Counted from the first letter of the stretch, positions 30,532-51,233 are shown. The stretch: DNA of 64,000 bases from Vibrio atlanticus (GCF_024347315.1 NZ_AP025460.1:310001-374000), one strand, 5' to 3'. Translations and numbers: made by a program. Notes: generated from the sequence alone by a model not told the origin.

Positions 30532-31542
30532 ATGAACCTAGATAAATCAACGAAACCCAATGAGTTTAAGGCTAGTCGTTTTAGCGTTGCTCCGATGTTG
30601 GATTGGACTGACCGCCACTGTCGTTACTTTCACCGTTTGCTCTCTCAGCAGACGCTTCTGTACACGGAAATGGTCACAACTGGTGCGATCTTACATGGTA
30701 AGGGCGACTTTCTAGAGTATAACGAGCAAGAACACCCATTAGCTCTTCAGCTTGGTGGTTCAAACCCGGTTGATCTGGCGGCTTGTGCCAAGCTTGCTGG
30801 TGAGCGTGGCTATGATGAAGTGAACCTCAATGTAGGTTGCCCTTCAGATCGAGTTCAGAATGGTCGCTTTGGTGCTTGCCTAATGGCTGAGCCTGAGCTG
30901 GTGGCAGATTGTGTTTCTGCGATGAAAGAAGTCACGGATATTCCAATTACGGTGAAAACGCGTATTGGTATCGACGACCAAGACTCTTACGAGTTTCTGA
31001 CTAAGTTTGTTTCTACTGTTTCTGAAAAGGGCGGTTGTGAGCAATTTACTATCCATGCTCGTAAGGCGTGGTTGAGTGGCCTTAGCCCGAAAGAGAACCG
31101 TGAGATCCCACCGCTAGATTACGATCGCGCGTACCAAATCAAGAAAGACTTCTCAGATCTTGTGATTGCGGTAAATGGTGGTATCACAACATTAGAACAG
31201 ACTAAAGAGCACTTGCAGCACCTTGATGGTGTGATGATCGGTCGTGAGGCATACCATAGCCCGTTTATCTTGGCTGAAGTTGATCAGCAGATCTTCGGTT
31301 TAGACACGCCAATCAAGAAGCGTTCACAAGTGGTTGAAGAGATGTACCCGTACATTGAGCGTCAGCTTTCGAATGGAGCGAGCCTTGGTCATATCTCTCG
31401 TCATATGCTGGGTTTGTTCCAAAGCATGCCGGGTGCAAGACAATGGCGTCGTTACATCAGTGAGAATGCACATAAGAAAGGCGCGGGCATTGAGGTGATT
31501 CAGACGGCGTTGGCTAAGATCCCTAAAGAGCTAAATGTATAG
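30532..31542 (+). CDS. dusA: tRNA-dihydrouridine(20/20a) synthase DusA
   Basis: The 336-residue product is DusA, an FMN enzyme that reduces uridines 20/20a in the tRNA D-loop. Visible are [20 protein letters not shown], the catalytic cysteine region [19 protein letters not shown] (cysteine near residue 113), the lysine/arginine set VKTRIGIDD and the FMN phosphate loop VNGGITT plus [10 protein letters not shown]. The ATG at 30532 gives the usual length; a TTG at 30517 is in frame. The prophage inserts at its 5' end, so its promoter and perhaps its first codons come from phage DNA. A terminator follows at 31640, then pspG. Confidence 0.97.
   Translation: MNLDKSTKPNEFKASRFSVAPMLDWTDRHCRYFHRLLSQQTLLYTEMVTTGAILHGKGDFLEYNEQEHPLALQLGGSNPVDLAACAKLAGERGYDEVNLNVGCPSDRVQNGRFGACLMAEPELVADCVSAMKEVTDIPITVKTRIGIDDQDSYEFLTKFVSTVSEKGGCEQFTIHARKAWLSGLSPKENREIPPLDYDRAYQIKKDFSDLVIAVNGGITTLEQTKEHLQHLDGVMIGREAYHSPFILAEVDQQIFGLDTPIKKRSQVVEEMYPYIERQLSNGASLGHISRHMLGLFQSMPGARQWRRYISENAHKKGAGIEVIQTALAKIPKELNV
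30571..30630. other. Probable attachment site (right prophage end) in the dusA 5' region
   Basis: dusA-associated phages are known to recombine within the conserved start of dusA, here the segment encoding [18 protein letters not shown]. The exact core cannot be placed because the other attachment site lies beyond the left edge. If correct, the bases up to here, including the dusA start codon and leader, are phage-supplied. Confidence 0.4.
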
Positions 31543-31639
31543 ACACCCTCAAGGTTAAAGCAAAAGCCAAAAGCTTAAGGCTTAAAGAACAAGGCTAAAT
31601 TCGCCATTAGAGGCTAAATTTACCATTGTGAGTTTCCGA

Positions 31640-31670
31640 AAAGCCACGCATGAAGATGTGTGGCTTTTTA
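31640..31670 (+). terminator. Terminator after dusA
   Basis: AAAGCCACGCA (31640-31650) pairs with TGTGTGGCTTT (31657-31667) and is followed by TTTAT. It ends the dusA transcript before the separately controlled pspG. Confidence 0.85.
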
Positions 31671-31708
31671 TTTGCCTGATAAATAAGGAGTTTATGGTTG
31701 TAGTTAAC

Positions 31709-31726
31709 TTGGTATGGAAGCTGCAA
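31709..31726 (+). promoter_or_regulatory. Sigma-54 promoter of pspG
   Basis: TTGG (GG at 31711-31712), ten bases, then GC at 31723-31724 in CTGCAAT gives the GG-N10-GC signature of a sigma-54 promoter. It lies about 50 bases before the pspG start. pspG is a known PspF/sigma-54 target in enterobacteria. Confidence 0.78.
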
Positions 31727-31774
31727 TGTTAGAAAGTAGGAAAGATAGGTCATGAACTCATTAGGGAGACCATT

Positions 31775-31996
31775 ATGTTTGAATTAATCTTTGTTCTTAT
31801 TTTCGTCGCAACTTTACTCGTTACTGGTATTACGTTTATGACGGTACTAGCGGCAACCGGAATCGCGTTAGCGGTCATGCTGGTCTTAGGTATGATGGGC
31901 GTTGTGTTTAAACTGCTGCCTTGGCTGATCGTGATTGCAGTGGGTGTGTGGTTTTTCAAAAACTATGTACACAGCTCTAACCAAAGACGTTATTAA
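31775..31996 (+). CDS. pspG: Phage shock protein G (envelope stress response)
   Basis: The 73-residue inner-membrane protein has two hydrophobic blocks (LIFVLIFVATLLVTGITFM and LALVMVLGMMGVV-type text followed by LPWLIVIAVGVWFF). It ends in the short polar HSSNQRRY typical of PspG. It is an effector of the Psp membrane-stress response. As in E. coli it lies directly downstream of dusA, and a sigma-54 promoter precedes it. GGAG upstream of the ATG supports the start. Confidence 0.92.
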   Translation: MFELIFVLIFVATLLVTGITFMTVLAATGIALAVMLVLGMMGVVFKLLPWLIVIAVGVWFFKNYVHSSNQRRY

Positions 31997-32131
31997 GGTT
32001 ATCGTGTCGTCAAATCTTTACTCGTCAGCGGTTTATCGTTTTAGAATTTAAGATGTGTGGTAGAATTTTCCCCAATAATCTATGAATGTGCATACAATTA
32101 GCACAACGATATGGAATTGGAGCTATCTCAA

Positions 32132-32854
32132 ATGAATAAAATGCCATTAATTGCTTTAGTGGGAATGCTTTCTTTAAGCTCGGCTGTGTCCGCTGAAGAA
32201 GAGTTTTCTTACACGACTAAGATCGGTGCTGATATGTGGTGGGGAAGTACAAAGCTGAATGAAGCTAGGTCGAGTGACTCAAACTCACCTTCGTTGTATT
32301 TCGCATTTGAGCATAATGCCCCTAAGCTGCCAAATGCGAGTTTCCGCTACTCTACTGTTGATACAACATTGTTAGCGTTTGATAAGTATGACTACACGTT
32401 CTACTACACAATGTTGGATCACAAGTTGATGAACTTCGATGCGGGTGTGACATTTACTCAGTATGCAAACTCACATTACAAAGATCCGTACAGTTCGAAA
32501 ACGACAAGTTTTGATGAGTTTACTTGGAGCTTCTACGGTAACGCAGAAATCAATGTCCCTAATACTCACCTTGATATCATTGGTACGATGGAATTTGGTG
32601 ATAGCAACGGTATTAAGAGTACCGATTTGATGGCGGGTGTTCAGTACCGTATTCCAGTGGCAGATACTGAAATAGCACTTCGTGGTGGCTATCGTGTGAT
32701 CGACCTTGATTCGGACAAATTCTTCTCTTCAGAGCTGAATAAACCTCTTGAGACGGACAAAGAACCTGATCCTTTGGATGACCCAAAGCCAGGGCCACCT
32801 AAATCGTTTGTTATGGTTGATGGTTGGTTTGCTGGCGTAGAAGTACGCTTTTAG
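32132..32854 (+). CDS. Outer-membrane beta-barrel protein (TIGR04219-like)
   Basis: From the ATG at 32132 (GGAG upstream) the product is 240 residues with a clear signal peptide (MNKMPLIALVGMLSLSSAVSA). Alternating beta-strand text of an outer-membrane barrel follows, ending in GWFAGVEVRF with the C-terminal phenylalanine needed for Bam insertion. It resembles the TIGR04219 barrel family common in Vibrio. A proline/aspartate-rich loop (DKEPDPLDDPKPGPP) lies near the end. Substrate or function is unknown. Confidence 0.82.
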   Translation: MNKMPLIALVGMLSLSSAVSAEEEFSYTTKIGADMWWGSTKLNEARSSDSNSPSLYFAFEHNAPKLPNASFRYSTVDTTLLAFDKYDYTFYYTMLDHKLMNFDAGVTFTQYANSHYKDPYSSKTTSFDEFTWSFYGNAEINVPNTHLDIIGTMEFGDSNGIKSTDLMAGVQYRIPVADTEIALRGGYRVIDLDSDKFFSSELNKPLETDKEPDPLDDPKPGPPKSFVMVDGWFAGVEVRF

Positions 32855-32886
32855 GCAATTAAAACGAACCTAGAACGAAATTTAAG

Positions 32887-32916
32887 AACGTCACTTTATT
32901 AAGTGGCGTTTTTTTA
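32887..32916 (+). terminator. Terminator after the outer-membrane protein gene
   Basis: AACGTCACTT (32887-32896) pairs with AAGTGGCGTT (32901-32910) with one G-T pair and is followed by a run of T. Confidence 0.88.
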
Positions 32917-32928
32917 TATCTATTGGTC

Positions 32929-32959
32929 ATACCCAAGCATCTTGAAGTTACTTGGGTAT
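32929..32959. repeat. Short palindromic intergenic repeat
   Basis: ATACCCAAG (32929-32937) and CTTGGGTAT (32951-32959) are perfect inverted arms around CATCTTGAAGTTA. Elements of this appearance are scattered between genes in Vibrio and relatives, as far as I recall. It follows a terminator and lies before an uncharacterised gene. Confidence 0.55.
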
Positions 32960-33076
32960 ATACTTTTCTGGAATTAGTTAGCACATTCATCACTTTCGAC
33001 CATCCTCAATACAGAGACCTAATTAGCGTCTATTCTTATAAGGTCTATGTTGTGAGGTCAAAGCAAGGGATGGAAT

Positions 33077-33307
33077 ATGACACTCAATGAATTACGAAAT
33101 TTATATCGAGAAAATCTGTTGGTTGAAGCGATCATAGAGCCCTCAATTCAAGAGGGGTCTTGGGTTGTGGAGTTTCGCCATATGGGAGGCGGCTTTGTTT
33201 TGCTTACTGATGTTCATGGTGAAGAGTGTCATTACGCGGATTTAGACCTAGCATCTAAGTCGGCAATGGCGGTTGGCTTTCAACAAGTTCGTATTGAAAA
33301 CCAGTAA
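33077..33307 (+). CDS. Small conserved protein of unknown function
   Basis: This 76-residue protein (MTLNELRNLYRENLLVEAIIEP) is predicted soluble, with a beta-rich middle SWVVEFRHMGGGFVLLTD and an ending AVGFQQVRIEN. I do not recognise a defined function. AAGGGATGG upstream could serve as its ribosome binding site. It lies before cysJ but with about 120 bases between them, so co-transcription is uncertain. Confidence 0.7.
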   Translation: MTLNELRNLYRENLLVEAIIEPSIQEGSWVVEFRHMGGGFVLLTDVHGEECHYADLDLASKSAMAVGFQQVRIENQ

Positions 33308-33430
33308 CTCAATTGACGTTTCAATCAGTTTTTACTTCCAAAAAGTTATAAAACATACTTTTCTATTCTTTCTTGTTATTAAAAGGAGTGGTTAATCTAT
33401 CGTCACGCAATGATTAGGGATGTCGTGACC

Positions 33431-35296
33431 ATGTCTTTAAATAAGAAAGAGTCTTCACAAAATAATAATGCACAGTCTGGGGCTAATGAGTTACCTGGGC
33501 TAGCAGCACCACTTAATGACCAACAATTGGGTCATCTTCAGCAAACTGTTTCTGAATTATCTTCTCAACAACTGGCATGGGTCAGTGGTTACCTTTGGGG
33601 TGTGAGCCAAACTCAGCCTGTGGGTGCCGCCGCGCCAATCGCTCAAGCAGCCGCTGCAGTAGCCGCAAAACCTGCGGGTAAGCTCAGCATTATCTTCGCA
33701 TCCCAAACCGGTAATGCGAAAGGTGTCGCTGAATCGCTTGAGGCAGAAGCGAAAGCCTTAGGGATTGCTGTCGAGCTTTTCGATGCAAGTGATTATAAAG
33801 GTAAGAACCTAGCCAAAGAGACACACGTCATTTTTGTAGCTTCAACCAATGGTGAGGGCGAAGCCCCTGATAACGCTATTGAGTTGCATGAATTCCTTCA
33901 ATCGAAGAAAGCGCCAAAATTATCGAATCTACAATACGGTGTGATCGGTTTAGGTGACTCAAGCTATGAGTTCTTCTGCCAAACGGCTAAAGACTTCGAT
34001 AACTTCCTCGCTAAGCTTGGTGCTAAATCGTTTGTCGACCGTCTTGATTGTGATGTTGATTATGAAGAGTCAGCAACGGAATGGCGCGCTAAAGCATTAG
34101 AGCAAGTAAAAGAGACGCTATCGACAGGTACTGAAGCCGATGTGGTTCAATTACCAGTAGGTCAAGCGGCTGCCGGTCATTCGCAATACACCAAACAAAA
34201 CCCATACTCCGCGACACTATTGACGAGCCAAAAGATCACCGGTCGTGATTCGGGTAAAGATGTTCGTCACATCGAGATTGATCTTGATGAGTCGGGTATT
34301 ACTTACCAACCGGGTGATGCGCTAGGCGTATGGTTTGAAAACAGTTCAGAACTCGCTAATCAGATCCTTTCTAAGGTTGGGTTATCTGGTATCGAAAGTG
34401 TTGATGTCGATGGTGACAACTTATCTATCCACAGCGCACTCGTCAGTAAATTCGAGATTACATCTTCAAACCCTCAATTAGTGACTAAGTTTGCTGAGCT
34501 ATCGGGCAGCAAGAAGTTAATCAAGCTGGTGGAAGATAAAGACAAGCTTCGTGAATACGCGGGTAATACTCAAGTTGTCGATGTTTTAGCTGAGAAGAAG
34601 ACCAAGCTATCGGCTGATGAATTGATTGGCCTACTACGTAAGTTAACTCCACGTCTCTACTCTATTGCGTCAAGCCAAGCAGAAGTAGATGAAGAAGTTC
34701 ACTTGACGGTTGGTCTGGTTGAATACCAAAAGGGCGATGAATCTCGTCTGGGTGGCGCTTCAAGTTTCTTAGCTCAACGCCTTGAAGAAGGTGGTGAAGT
34801 GAAGGTGTTTGTAGAGAACAACAATAACTTCAAACTGCCGCAAGACGACAACACACCAATCATCATGGTTGGCCCGGGTACAGGTATCGCACCTTTCCGT
34901 AGTTTTGTTCAAGAGCGTGAAAACAATGACGCTGAAGGTAAAAGCTGGTTGTTCTTTGGTGACCGTACCTTTACTCAAGATTTCTTATATCAAGTTGAAT
35001 GGCAGAGGTATCTTAAATCTGGTGCATTAACCAAGCTTGATGTTGCGTTTAGTCGTGATCAAAAAGAAAAGGTTTATGTTCAAGACCGATTAATTGAGCA
35101 GGCAGAGCAGGTTTGGCAGTGGCTGCAAGAGGGCGCGTACCTCTATGTATGTGGCGATGCAACTCGAATGGCAAAAGATGTTCATGAAGCGTTAGTTACG
35201 ATAGCGGAAAAACATGGCAATCAGAGCCGAGAGCAAGCTGAACAATATATTAATGATTTACGTAAAGCGAAACGTTACCAAAGGGATGTGTACTAA
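33431..35296 (+). CDS. cysJ: Sulfite reductase (NADPH) flavoprotein alpha subunit
   Basis: CysJ passes electrons from NADPH through FAD and FMN to CysI. The product has an N-terminal flavodoxin domain ([19 protein letters not shown], then [13 protein letters not shown] and [11 protein letters not shown]) and an FAD domain with RLYSIASSQ. The NADPH domain has [12 protein letters not shown] and [17 protein letters not shown], and the end KRYQRDVY is typical. The ATG at 33431 fits the family start; an ATG at 33410 is also in frame. Its stop overlaps the cysI start (TAATG). Confidence 0.97.
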   Translation: MSLNKKESSQNNNAQSGANELPGLAAPLNDQQLGHLQQTVSELSSQQLAWVSGYLWGVSQTQPVGAAAPIAQAAAAVAAKPAGKLSIIFASQTGNAKGVAESLEAEAKALGIAVELFDASDYKGKNLAKETHVIFVASTNGEGEAPDNAIELHEFLQSKKAPKLSNLQYGVIGLGDSSYEFFCQTAKDFDNFLAKLGAKSFVDRLDCDVDYEESATEWRAKALEQVKETLSTGTEADVVQLPVGQAAAGHSQYTKQNPYSATLLTSQKITGRDSGKDVRHIEIDLDESGITYQPGDALGVWFENSSELANQILSKVGLSGIESVDVDGDNLSIHSALVSKFEITSSNPQLVTKFAELSGSKKLIKLVEDKDKLREYAGNTQVVDVLAEKKTKLSADELIGLLRKLTPRLYSIASSQAEVDEEVHLTVGLVEYQKGDESRLGGASSFLAQRLEEGGEVKVFVENNNNFKLPQDDNTPIIMVGPGTGIAPFRSFVQERENNDAEGKSWLFFGDRTFTQDFLYQVEWQRYLKSGALTKLDVAFSRDQKEKVYVQDRLIEQAEQVWQWLQEGAYLYVCGDATRMAKDVHEALVTIAEKHGNQSREQAEQYINDLRKAKRYQRDVY

Positions 35297-37023
35297 TGAG
35301 CAAGCAAGTAATAGAGCAAGAAGTGCTAGGTCAAGTACTGGGACCTTTGGCTGACAATGAACGTCTGAAGCGTGAAAGTAAAAACCTTCGCGGTACGATT
35401 GAACAAGATCTTCAAGACCGTATCACTGGTGGTTTTACTGCTGATAACTTTCAGTTGATCCGTTTCCACGGTATGTACCAACAAGATGACCGTGATATTC
35501 GTAATGAACGTACCAAGCAAAAGCTAGAACCTTTACATAACGTAATGCTTCGTGCGCGTATGCCAGGCGGCATCATCACTCCTAAGCAGTGGTTAGCGAT
35601 TGATAAATTCGCAGATGAAAGCACCTCTTATGGTTCTATCCGTCTTACAACTCGTCAAACTTTCCAGTTCCACGGTGTGTTGAAGCCGAACATTAAGTTA
35701 ATGCACCAAACACTAAACAGTATTGGTATTGATTCCATTGCGACCGCAGGTGATGTAAACCGAAATGTTTTGTGTACCACAAACCCGGTTGAGTCTGAGC
35801 TTCACCAAGAAGCTTACGAGTGGGCGAAAAAGATCAGTGAGCACCTATTACCTAAAACTCGTGCTTATGCTGAGATCTGGTTAGATGGTGAAAAGCTCGC
35901 AACAACGGATGAAGAACCTATCTTAGGTAGTAACTACTTACCGCGTAAGTTCAAGACTACGGTTGTAATTCCTCCGCAAAATGACGTAGATGTTCATGCT
36001 AACGATCTTAACTTTATCGCGATTGCTAAAGACGGAAAGCTGGTGGGCTTTAACGTATTAGTGGGCGGTGGTCTTGCAATGACGCACGGCGATACTTCTA
36101 CTTATGCACGTAAAGCTGACGACTTTGGTTTTGTGCCATTAGAGAAAACGTTAGATGTAGCGGCAGCTGTTGTGACGACACAACGTGACTGGGGTAACCG
36201 TTCGAACCGTAAGAATGCAAAAACCAAATACACACTAGACCGTGTTGGTATTGATGTATTCAAAGCAGAAGTAGAAAAACGTGCAGGCGTTGAGTTTTCT
36301 GAAAGCCGTCCTTATGAGTTTACTGGCCGTGGCGACCGTATCGGTTGGGCGGAAGGCATTGATGGTAAGCACCACTTAGCGTTATTCATCGAAAATGGCC
36401 GTTTACTTGATTTTCCGGGTAAAGCGCTGAAAACAGGTGTTGCTGAAATAGCGAAGATCCACAAAGGTGACTTCCGCATGACAGCGAACCAAAATCTCAT
36501 TGTTGCAGGTGTACCTAAGAGCCAAAAGGCACAAATTGAAAAGCTGGCACGTCAATACGGTCTGATGGATGATGCCGTTTCAGAGCAGCGCAAGAACTCA
36601 ATGGCGTGTGTGGCATTCCCAACATGTCCGTTAGCAATGGCAGAAGCCGAACGTTTTCTTCCTGAGTTTGTAACGGATGTTGAAGACATTCTGAAGAAAC
36701 ACGGATTACCAGAAGAAGATAACATCATCCTTCGTATTACAGGCTGTCCAAACGGCTGTGGTCGTGCAATGTTGGCTGAACTGGGTTTGGTCGGCAAGGC
36801 TCCAGGACGTTACAACATGCACTTAGGTGGCAACAAAGCCGGAACTCGTATTCCTAAGATGTATAAAGAGAACATCACGTCAGCTCAGATTTTAGAAGAG
36901 ATTGATTCGCTGGTGGGGCGTTGGGCTACGGAACGAACGGATAATGAAGGGTTCGGTGATTTTACAATCCGAGCTGGCATCATCGAAGAGGTGATCATTT
37001 CAAAGAGGGATCTGCATGCATAA
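35296..37023 (+). CDS. cysI: Sulfite reductase hemoprotein beta subunit
   Basis: CysI reduces sulfite to sulfide with six electrons at a coupled siroheme/4Fe-4S centre. The cluster ligands are visible as CVAFPTC and TGCPNGC in the C-terminal third. The siroheme-binding segment [14 protein letters not shown] and the sulfite pocket [17 protein letters not shown] text are present. At 575 residues it is the standard length (E. coli 570). It overlaps cysJ by one base and cysH by eight. Confidence 0.98.
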   Translation: MSKQVIEQEVLGQVLGPLADNERLKRESKNLRGTIEQDLQDRITGGFTADNFQLIRFHGMYQQDDRDIRNERTKQKLEPLHNVMLRARMPGGIITPKQWLAIDKFADESTSYGSIRLTTRQTFQFHGVLKPNIKLMHQTLNSIGIDSIATAGDVNRNVLCTTNPVESELHQEAYEWAKKISEHLLPKTRAYAEIWLDGEKLATTDEEPILGSNYLPRKFKTTVVIPPQNDVDVHANDLNFIAIAKDGKLVGFNVLVGGGLAMTHGDTSTYARKADDFGFVPLEKTLDVAAAVVTTQRDWGNRSNRKNAKTKYTLDRVGIDVFKAEVEKRAGVEFSESRPYEFTGRGDRIGWAEGIDGKHHLALFIENGRLLDFPGKALKTGVAEIAKIHKGDFRMTANQNLIVAGVPKSQKAQIEKLARQYGLMDDAVSEQRKNSMACVAFPTCPLAMAEAERFLPEFVTDVEDILKKHGLPEEDNIILRITGCPNGCGRAMLAELGLVGKAPGRYNMHLGGNKAGTRIPKMYKENITSAQILEEIDSLVGRWATERTDNEGFGDFTIRAGIIEEVIISKRDLHA

Positions 37024-37792
37024 TTCTGTCGCTTCAAAATTGAAGTTAGCAGAGCTACTCGCATTGACTAAGACGGAGCAGATACTTCGTCTTGGACAAA
37101 TTAATGCTGAGTTAGAACAGCTAACTGCATTAGAAAGAGTGAAATGGGCGCTAGACAATTTAGAAGGGACACATGTGGTGTCTTCTAGTTTCGGAATCCA
37201 AGCAGCATTGATGTTGCACTTAGTGACTCAAGCCAAACCCGATATTCCAGTTATTCTGACAGACACCGGGTACCTATTCCCAGAAACGTATCGCTTTATA
37301 GATGAGTTAAGTCAGAAGTTGACTCTAAACCTTCAAGTCTTTCGCGCACAACAGAGCGCTAATTGGCAAGAAGCGCAATATGGCAAACTTTGGGATCAAG
37401 GTATAGAAGGGATAGAGAAGTACAACAAACTTAATAAAGTTGAACCGATGAGAAGAGCGCTGGATGAACTTGAGGCTGGCACTTGGTTTTCTGGTTTAAG
37501 AAGAGAGCAATCTCAATCGCGCGCAAACCTACCGATCTTGTCTATCCAAAATGGTGTGTTTAAGTTCTTGCCAGTAATAGATTGGACAAATAAAGATGTT
37601 CACTATTACTTGGAAGAGCATGGCCTTAGTTACCACCCACTTCGTGAGCAGGGGTACCTTTCTGTTGGAGATACTCATACGACTAAGAAATGGGAACCGG
37701 GTATGACTGAAGAAGAAACCCGGTTCAATGGTCTAAAACGAGAATGTGGTCTCCATGAAGACGATGGAGAGCAATATGGCTCTGGGATTTAG
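37016..37792 (+). CDS. cysH: Phosphoadenosine phosphosulfate (PAPS) reductase
   Basis: CysH reduces PAPS to sulfite with thioredoxin. The 258-residue product has the PP-loop-like [38 protein letters not shown] and the C-terminal catalytic ECGLH near residue 242. It lacks the extra cysteine pairs of APS reductases, so it should use PAPS. It is the last gene of cysJIH, overlapping cysI by eight bases, and is followed by a terminator. Confidence 0.97.
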   Translation: MHNSVASKLKLAELLALTKTEQILRLGQINAELEQLTALERVKWALDNLEGTHVVSSSFGIQAALMLHLVTQAKPDIPVILTDTGYLFPETYRFIDELSQKLTLNLQVFRAQQSANWQEAQYGKLWDQGIEGIEKYNKLNKVEPMRRALDELEAGTWFSGLRREQSQSRANLPILSIQNGVFKFLPVIDWTNKDVHYYLEEHGLSYHPLREQGYLSVGDTHTTKKWEPGMTEEETRFNGLKRECGLHEDDGEQYGSGI

Positions 37793-37806
37793 ACTCATTG
37801 CCATTT

Positions 37807-37833
37807 AAAAAGCTGCCATAAGGCAGCTTTTTT
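37807..37833 (+). terminator. Terminator of the cysJIH operon
   Basis: AAAAAGCTGCC and GGCAGCTTTTTT form a strong stem with an ATAA loop and a T-run. The next 140 bases are AT-rich and lead into the rRNA promoter. Confidence 0.92.
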
Positions 37834-37976
37834 GTTTTCTAGGATGAAAATTAGAGCAATTGTGGATAAGTCTGTGGTTATTCTGTAGGTACTTTGTAGT
37901 TAAACTTGCACAAATAAGGCTTTGAGTGTTTATTCGTCATCTAACCGTTATTTTTACATTTTTCTTTAATAAACAC

Positions 37977-38152
37977 TTGCCAATGTGAGGAACATCTCTA
38001 TAATGCCGCCTCACTGACACGGTAGACGCCACAAGGCTTCAGCGAAGAATGTTAGTAAGGCAACTAGCTTTAAGCGATAATTCGCTTCTACTTTTAGAAA
38101 GTAGAAATTAATTTTCAAAAGTGTTTGACACTGAGAATTAAAACGCTAGAAT
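37977..38152 (+). promoter_or_regulatory. Tandem rRNA promoters P1 and P2 of the first operon
   Basis: P1: TTGCCA (37977-37982), 16 bases, TATAAT (37999-38004), then a GC-rich discriminator GCCGCC and an AT-rich upstream region like an UP element. P2: TTGACA (38125-38130), 16 bases, TAGAAT (38147-38152). The short 16-base spacers and GC-rich discriminators are usual for growth-rate-controlled rRNA promoters. Confidence 0.85.
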
Positions 38153-38193
38153 GGCCGCCTCTTCCGAAGTGATGTAAGTCACAACGAAGAGAA

Positions 38194-38204
38194 GCTCTTT
38201 AACA
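38194..38204 (+). promoter_or_regulatory. boxA antitermination element, operon 1 leader
   Basis: GCTCTTTAACA is the NusB/NusE binding site that protects rRNA transcripts from Rho. The remainder of the leader to 38506 carries processing stems flanking 16S and no gene. Confidence 0.85.
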
Positions 38205-38506
38205 ATTTAAACTTATCAATCTGTGTGGGCACTCGTTGATGAATATCAAAACGTTTTATCCTTTGGATAAAACAGATTCTTCGGAATCAAAATTGATTTC
38301 AATGAACTGAGTGACCTGAGCTAGAAATAGTTCGAATGCTTTTTGGTTTTGCTTTTTATTAAAAAGTGAAAACAACAAGCGGCACAGTCAATTCATTATC
38401 ATTCTGTTGGAATGGTAATAGCTTTAGAATTACATGTTTCTGTTCTTTTTCGAAAGAGCGGTAAATATTAGTTTTGAAGTCAGTATTCGTTGAGTCACAA
38501 AATCTT

Positions 38507-40061
<1,555 letters not shown>

Positions 40062-40450
40062 TACGAAGATACTTACGATGAGTGTCCACACAGATTGATG
40101 GTTTAGATTTAGTTAAAGCCAGAGCTTTAATTAATAACGTAAGTTATTGATTAAAGCTTTTTGCTTTATGCTCTTTAACAATTTGGAAAGCTGACTGATT
40201 GATTTACTTACGAGTAATTCAATCAAATTTAAAAGTTCTCAATGTTTATCTTTCATTAGATAAACACAACAAACACATTCAAGTGTCTTGTATTCGAATC
40301 AAATTTATTTGATTCACAATTGAGTCCGGCAAACAGTTATCAAGAATTAACCCTTCTTGATGACAACCAAAAACCTTGGTTAGTTGCCATACGCTTATTT
40401 GTCTTCACTTTTTTAAAGTGAAAGCAAATAGAAACCCTTTCGGGTTGTAT
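40062..40450 (+). other. 16S-23S spacer of operon 1, without tRNA; boxA at 40170-40180
   Basis: The 389-base spacer has no tRNA, unlike operons 2 and 3 (556 bases each). Where those carry tRNA-Ile and tRNA-Ala, this one has about 90 bases with an inverted TTAATAACGTAAGTTATTGA element. The second boxA (CTCTTTAACA) and the region before 23S are shared with the other spacers. Confidence 0.85.
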
Positions 40451-43342
<2,892 letters not shown>

Positions 43343-43457
43343 TACAACACCCAAGGGGTTTTGTGGACTCAATAGAAAGACCAGACCTTGAATGCGTTTG
43401 AAGAGAAACTTTTAAAGCTCTATTAAATAGAGAAGCAGCTTTCCGAATTTTAAAATT

Positions 43458-43577
43458 TGCTTGGCGACCATAGCATTGTGGACCCACCTGATTCCATGCC
43501 GAACTCAGAAGTGAAACACAATAGCGCCGATGGTAGTGTGGGGCTTCCCCATGTGAGAGTAGGACATCGCCAGGCTT
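43458..43577 (+). rRNA. rrf: 5S ribosomal RNA, operon 1
   Basis: A 120-base 5S gene begins TGCTTGGCGACCATAGC and closes with GCCAGGCT, forming the terminal helix. The central CCGAACTCAGAAGTGAAAC is conserved. Confidence 0.97.
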
Positions 43578-43677
43578 TAAATTTATTTTCACTTTTTTAA
43601 AAGTGAAGACAAAAGTTCGACTTTGTCTATTTAATAGACAAGTCACCATAGAGTTCTAAGTTTCTTAGAGTTTTATG

Positions 43678-43705
43678 TTGACTTTCAAAGTGGAAAGCGT
43701 ATTAT
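43678..43705 (+). promoter_or_regulatory. Promoter of rRNA operon 2
   Basis: TTGACT (43678-43683), 16 bases, TATTAT (43700-43705), followed by a GC-rich discriminator. Only this promoter is evident, whereas operon 1 has two. A boxA (GCTCTTTAACA) follows at 43743-43753. Confidence 0.75.
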
Positions 43706-43999
43706 ACGCGTCCTGCTTACGTGCTAAGGCACTGAAAGCAAAGCTCTTTAACAATTTAAACCTATCAATCTGTGTGGGCACTCGTTGATGAATATCAAAA
43801 CGTTATTGGTTCTTTTTCGAAAGAGCGTAATAGCAGTTACTTCGGTAACAAACTTGATTTCAATGAACTGAGTGACCAATACGTTTAACTACTTGTAGTT
43901 ATTCGGCACAGTCAATTCATTACCATTCTGTTGGAATGGTAATAGCTTTAAAATTACATAGTAGTTTTGAAGTCAGTATTCGTTGAGTCACAAAATCTT

Positions 44000-45554
<1,555 letters not shown>

Positions 45555-45622
45555 TACGAAGATACTTACGATGAGTGTCCACACAGATTGATTAGGTTTA
45601 GAAAAGTAAAAGAGACGATATT

Positions 45623-45699
45623 GGGTCTGTAGCTCAGCTGGTTAGAGCGCTCGCCTGATAAGCGGGAGGTCGGTGGTTCGAGTCCACTCAGACCCACCA
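45623..45699 (+). tRNA. tRNA-Ile (GAT), operon 2 spacer
   Basis: A 77-base cloverleaf with acceptor GGGTCTG/CAGACCC, D-loop AGCTCAGCTGG, anticodon GAT at 45657-45659 and T-arm GGTTCGAGTCC. The terminal CCA is encoded. Confidence 0.98.
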
Positions 45700-45720
45700 A
45701 TATCGACTAGAAACAAAGAT

Positions 45721-45796
45721 GGGGCTATAGCTCAGCTGGGAGAGCGCCTGCCTTGCACGCAGGAGGTCTGCGGTTCGATCCCGCATAGCTCCACCA
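45721..45796 (+). tRNA. tRNA-Ala (TGC), operon 2 spacer
   Basis: A 76-base cloverleaf with acceptor GGGGCTA/TAGCTCC, anticodon TGC at 45754-45756, T-arm GGTTCGATCC and encoded CCA. It follows tRNA-Ile in the usual spacer order. Confidence 0.98.
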
Positions 45797-45863
45797 TCTT
45801 TAAGTGTTTTTATCTGAAAATATTTAAAAATGGTTTCGAAAGCTTTATTGCTAACGAAAGCAA

Positions 45864-45874
45864 GCTCTTTAACA
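45864..45874 (+). promoter_or_regulatory. boxA in the operon 2 spacer
   Basis: GCTCTTTAACA lies between tRNA-Ala and 23S and renews antitermination before the long 23S gene. Confidence 0.8.
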
Positions 45875-46110
45875 ATTTGGAAAGCTGACTGATTGATTAC
45901 TTACGAGTAATTCAATCAAATTTAAAAGTTCTCAATGTTTATCTTTCATTAGATAAACACAACAAACACATTCAAGTGTCTTGTATTCGAATCAATGTTT
46001 ACATTGATTCACAATTGAGTCCGGCAAACAGTTATCAGGAATTAACCCTTCTTGATGACAACCAAAAACCTTGGTTAGTTGCCATACACTAAGACCCTTT
46101 CGGGTTGTAT

Positions 46111-49002
<2,892 letters not shown>

Positions 49003-49100
49003 TACAACACCCAAGGGGTTTTGTGGACTCAAAGAAATACCAAACGCTTGAATGAGTTTGATGAGACTTTTAAATCAGTTTTCCAGATTATTTTAAAATT

Positions 49101-49220
49101 TGCTTGGCGACCATAGCATTGTGGACCCACCTGATTCCATGCCGAACTCAGAAGTGAAACACAATAGCGCCGATGGTAGTGTGGGGCTTCCCCATGTGAG
49201 AGTAGGACATCGCCAGGCTT
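49101..49220 (+). rRNA. rrf: 5S ribosomal RNA, operon 2
   Basis: A 120-base copy identical by eye to operon 1. The 23S-5S spacer before it differs clearly from those of operons 1 and 3 and is shorter. Confidence 0.97.
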
Positions 49221-49321
49221 TAAATTTATTTTCACTTTTTTAAAAGTGAAGACAAAAGCTCGACTTTGTCTATTTAATAGACAAGTCACCATAGAGTTCT
49301 AAGTTTTCTTAGAGTTTTATG

Positions 49322-49349
49322 TTGACTTTCAAAGTGGAAAGCGTATTAT
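49322..49349 (+). promoter_or_regulatory. Promoter of rRNA operon 3
   Basis: TTGACT (49322-49327), 16 bases, TATTAT (49344-49349), as for operon 2. A boxA follows at 49404-49414, preceded by an extra hairpin (GTTCTC...GAGAAC) that operon 2 lacks. Confidence 0.75.
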
Positions 49350-49678
49350 ACGCGTCCTGCTTAAGTGCTAAGGCACTGAAAGCGTTCTCTTTTTAGAGAA
49401 CACGCTCTTTAACAATTTAAACCTATCAATCTGTGTGGGCACTCGTTGATGAATATCAAAACGTTATTGGTTCTTTTTCGAAAGAGCGTAATAGCAGTTA
49501 CTTCGGTAACAAACTTGATTTCAATGAACTGAGTGACCAATACGTTTAACTACTTGTAGTTATTCGGCACAGTCAATTCATTACCATTCTGTTGGAATGG
49601 TAATAGCTTTAGAATTACATGTTCATTTTCGAATGAATATTAGTTTTGAAGTCAGTATTCGTTGAGTCACAAAATCTT

Positions 49679-51233
<1,555 letters not shown>

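Noticed and set aside
31750..31959. Leftward frame opposite pspG
   Set aside because: It is the complement of a well-recognised gene and has no start signal.
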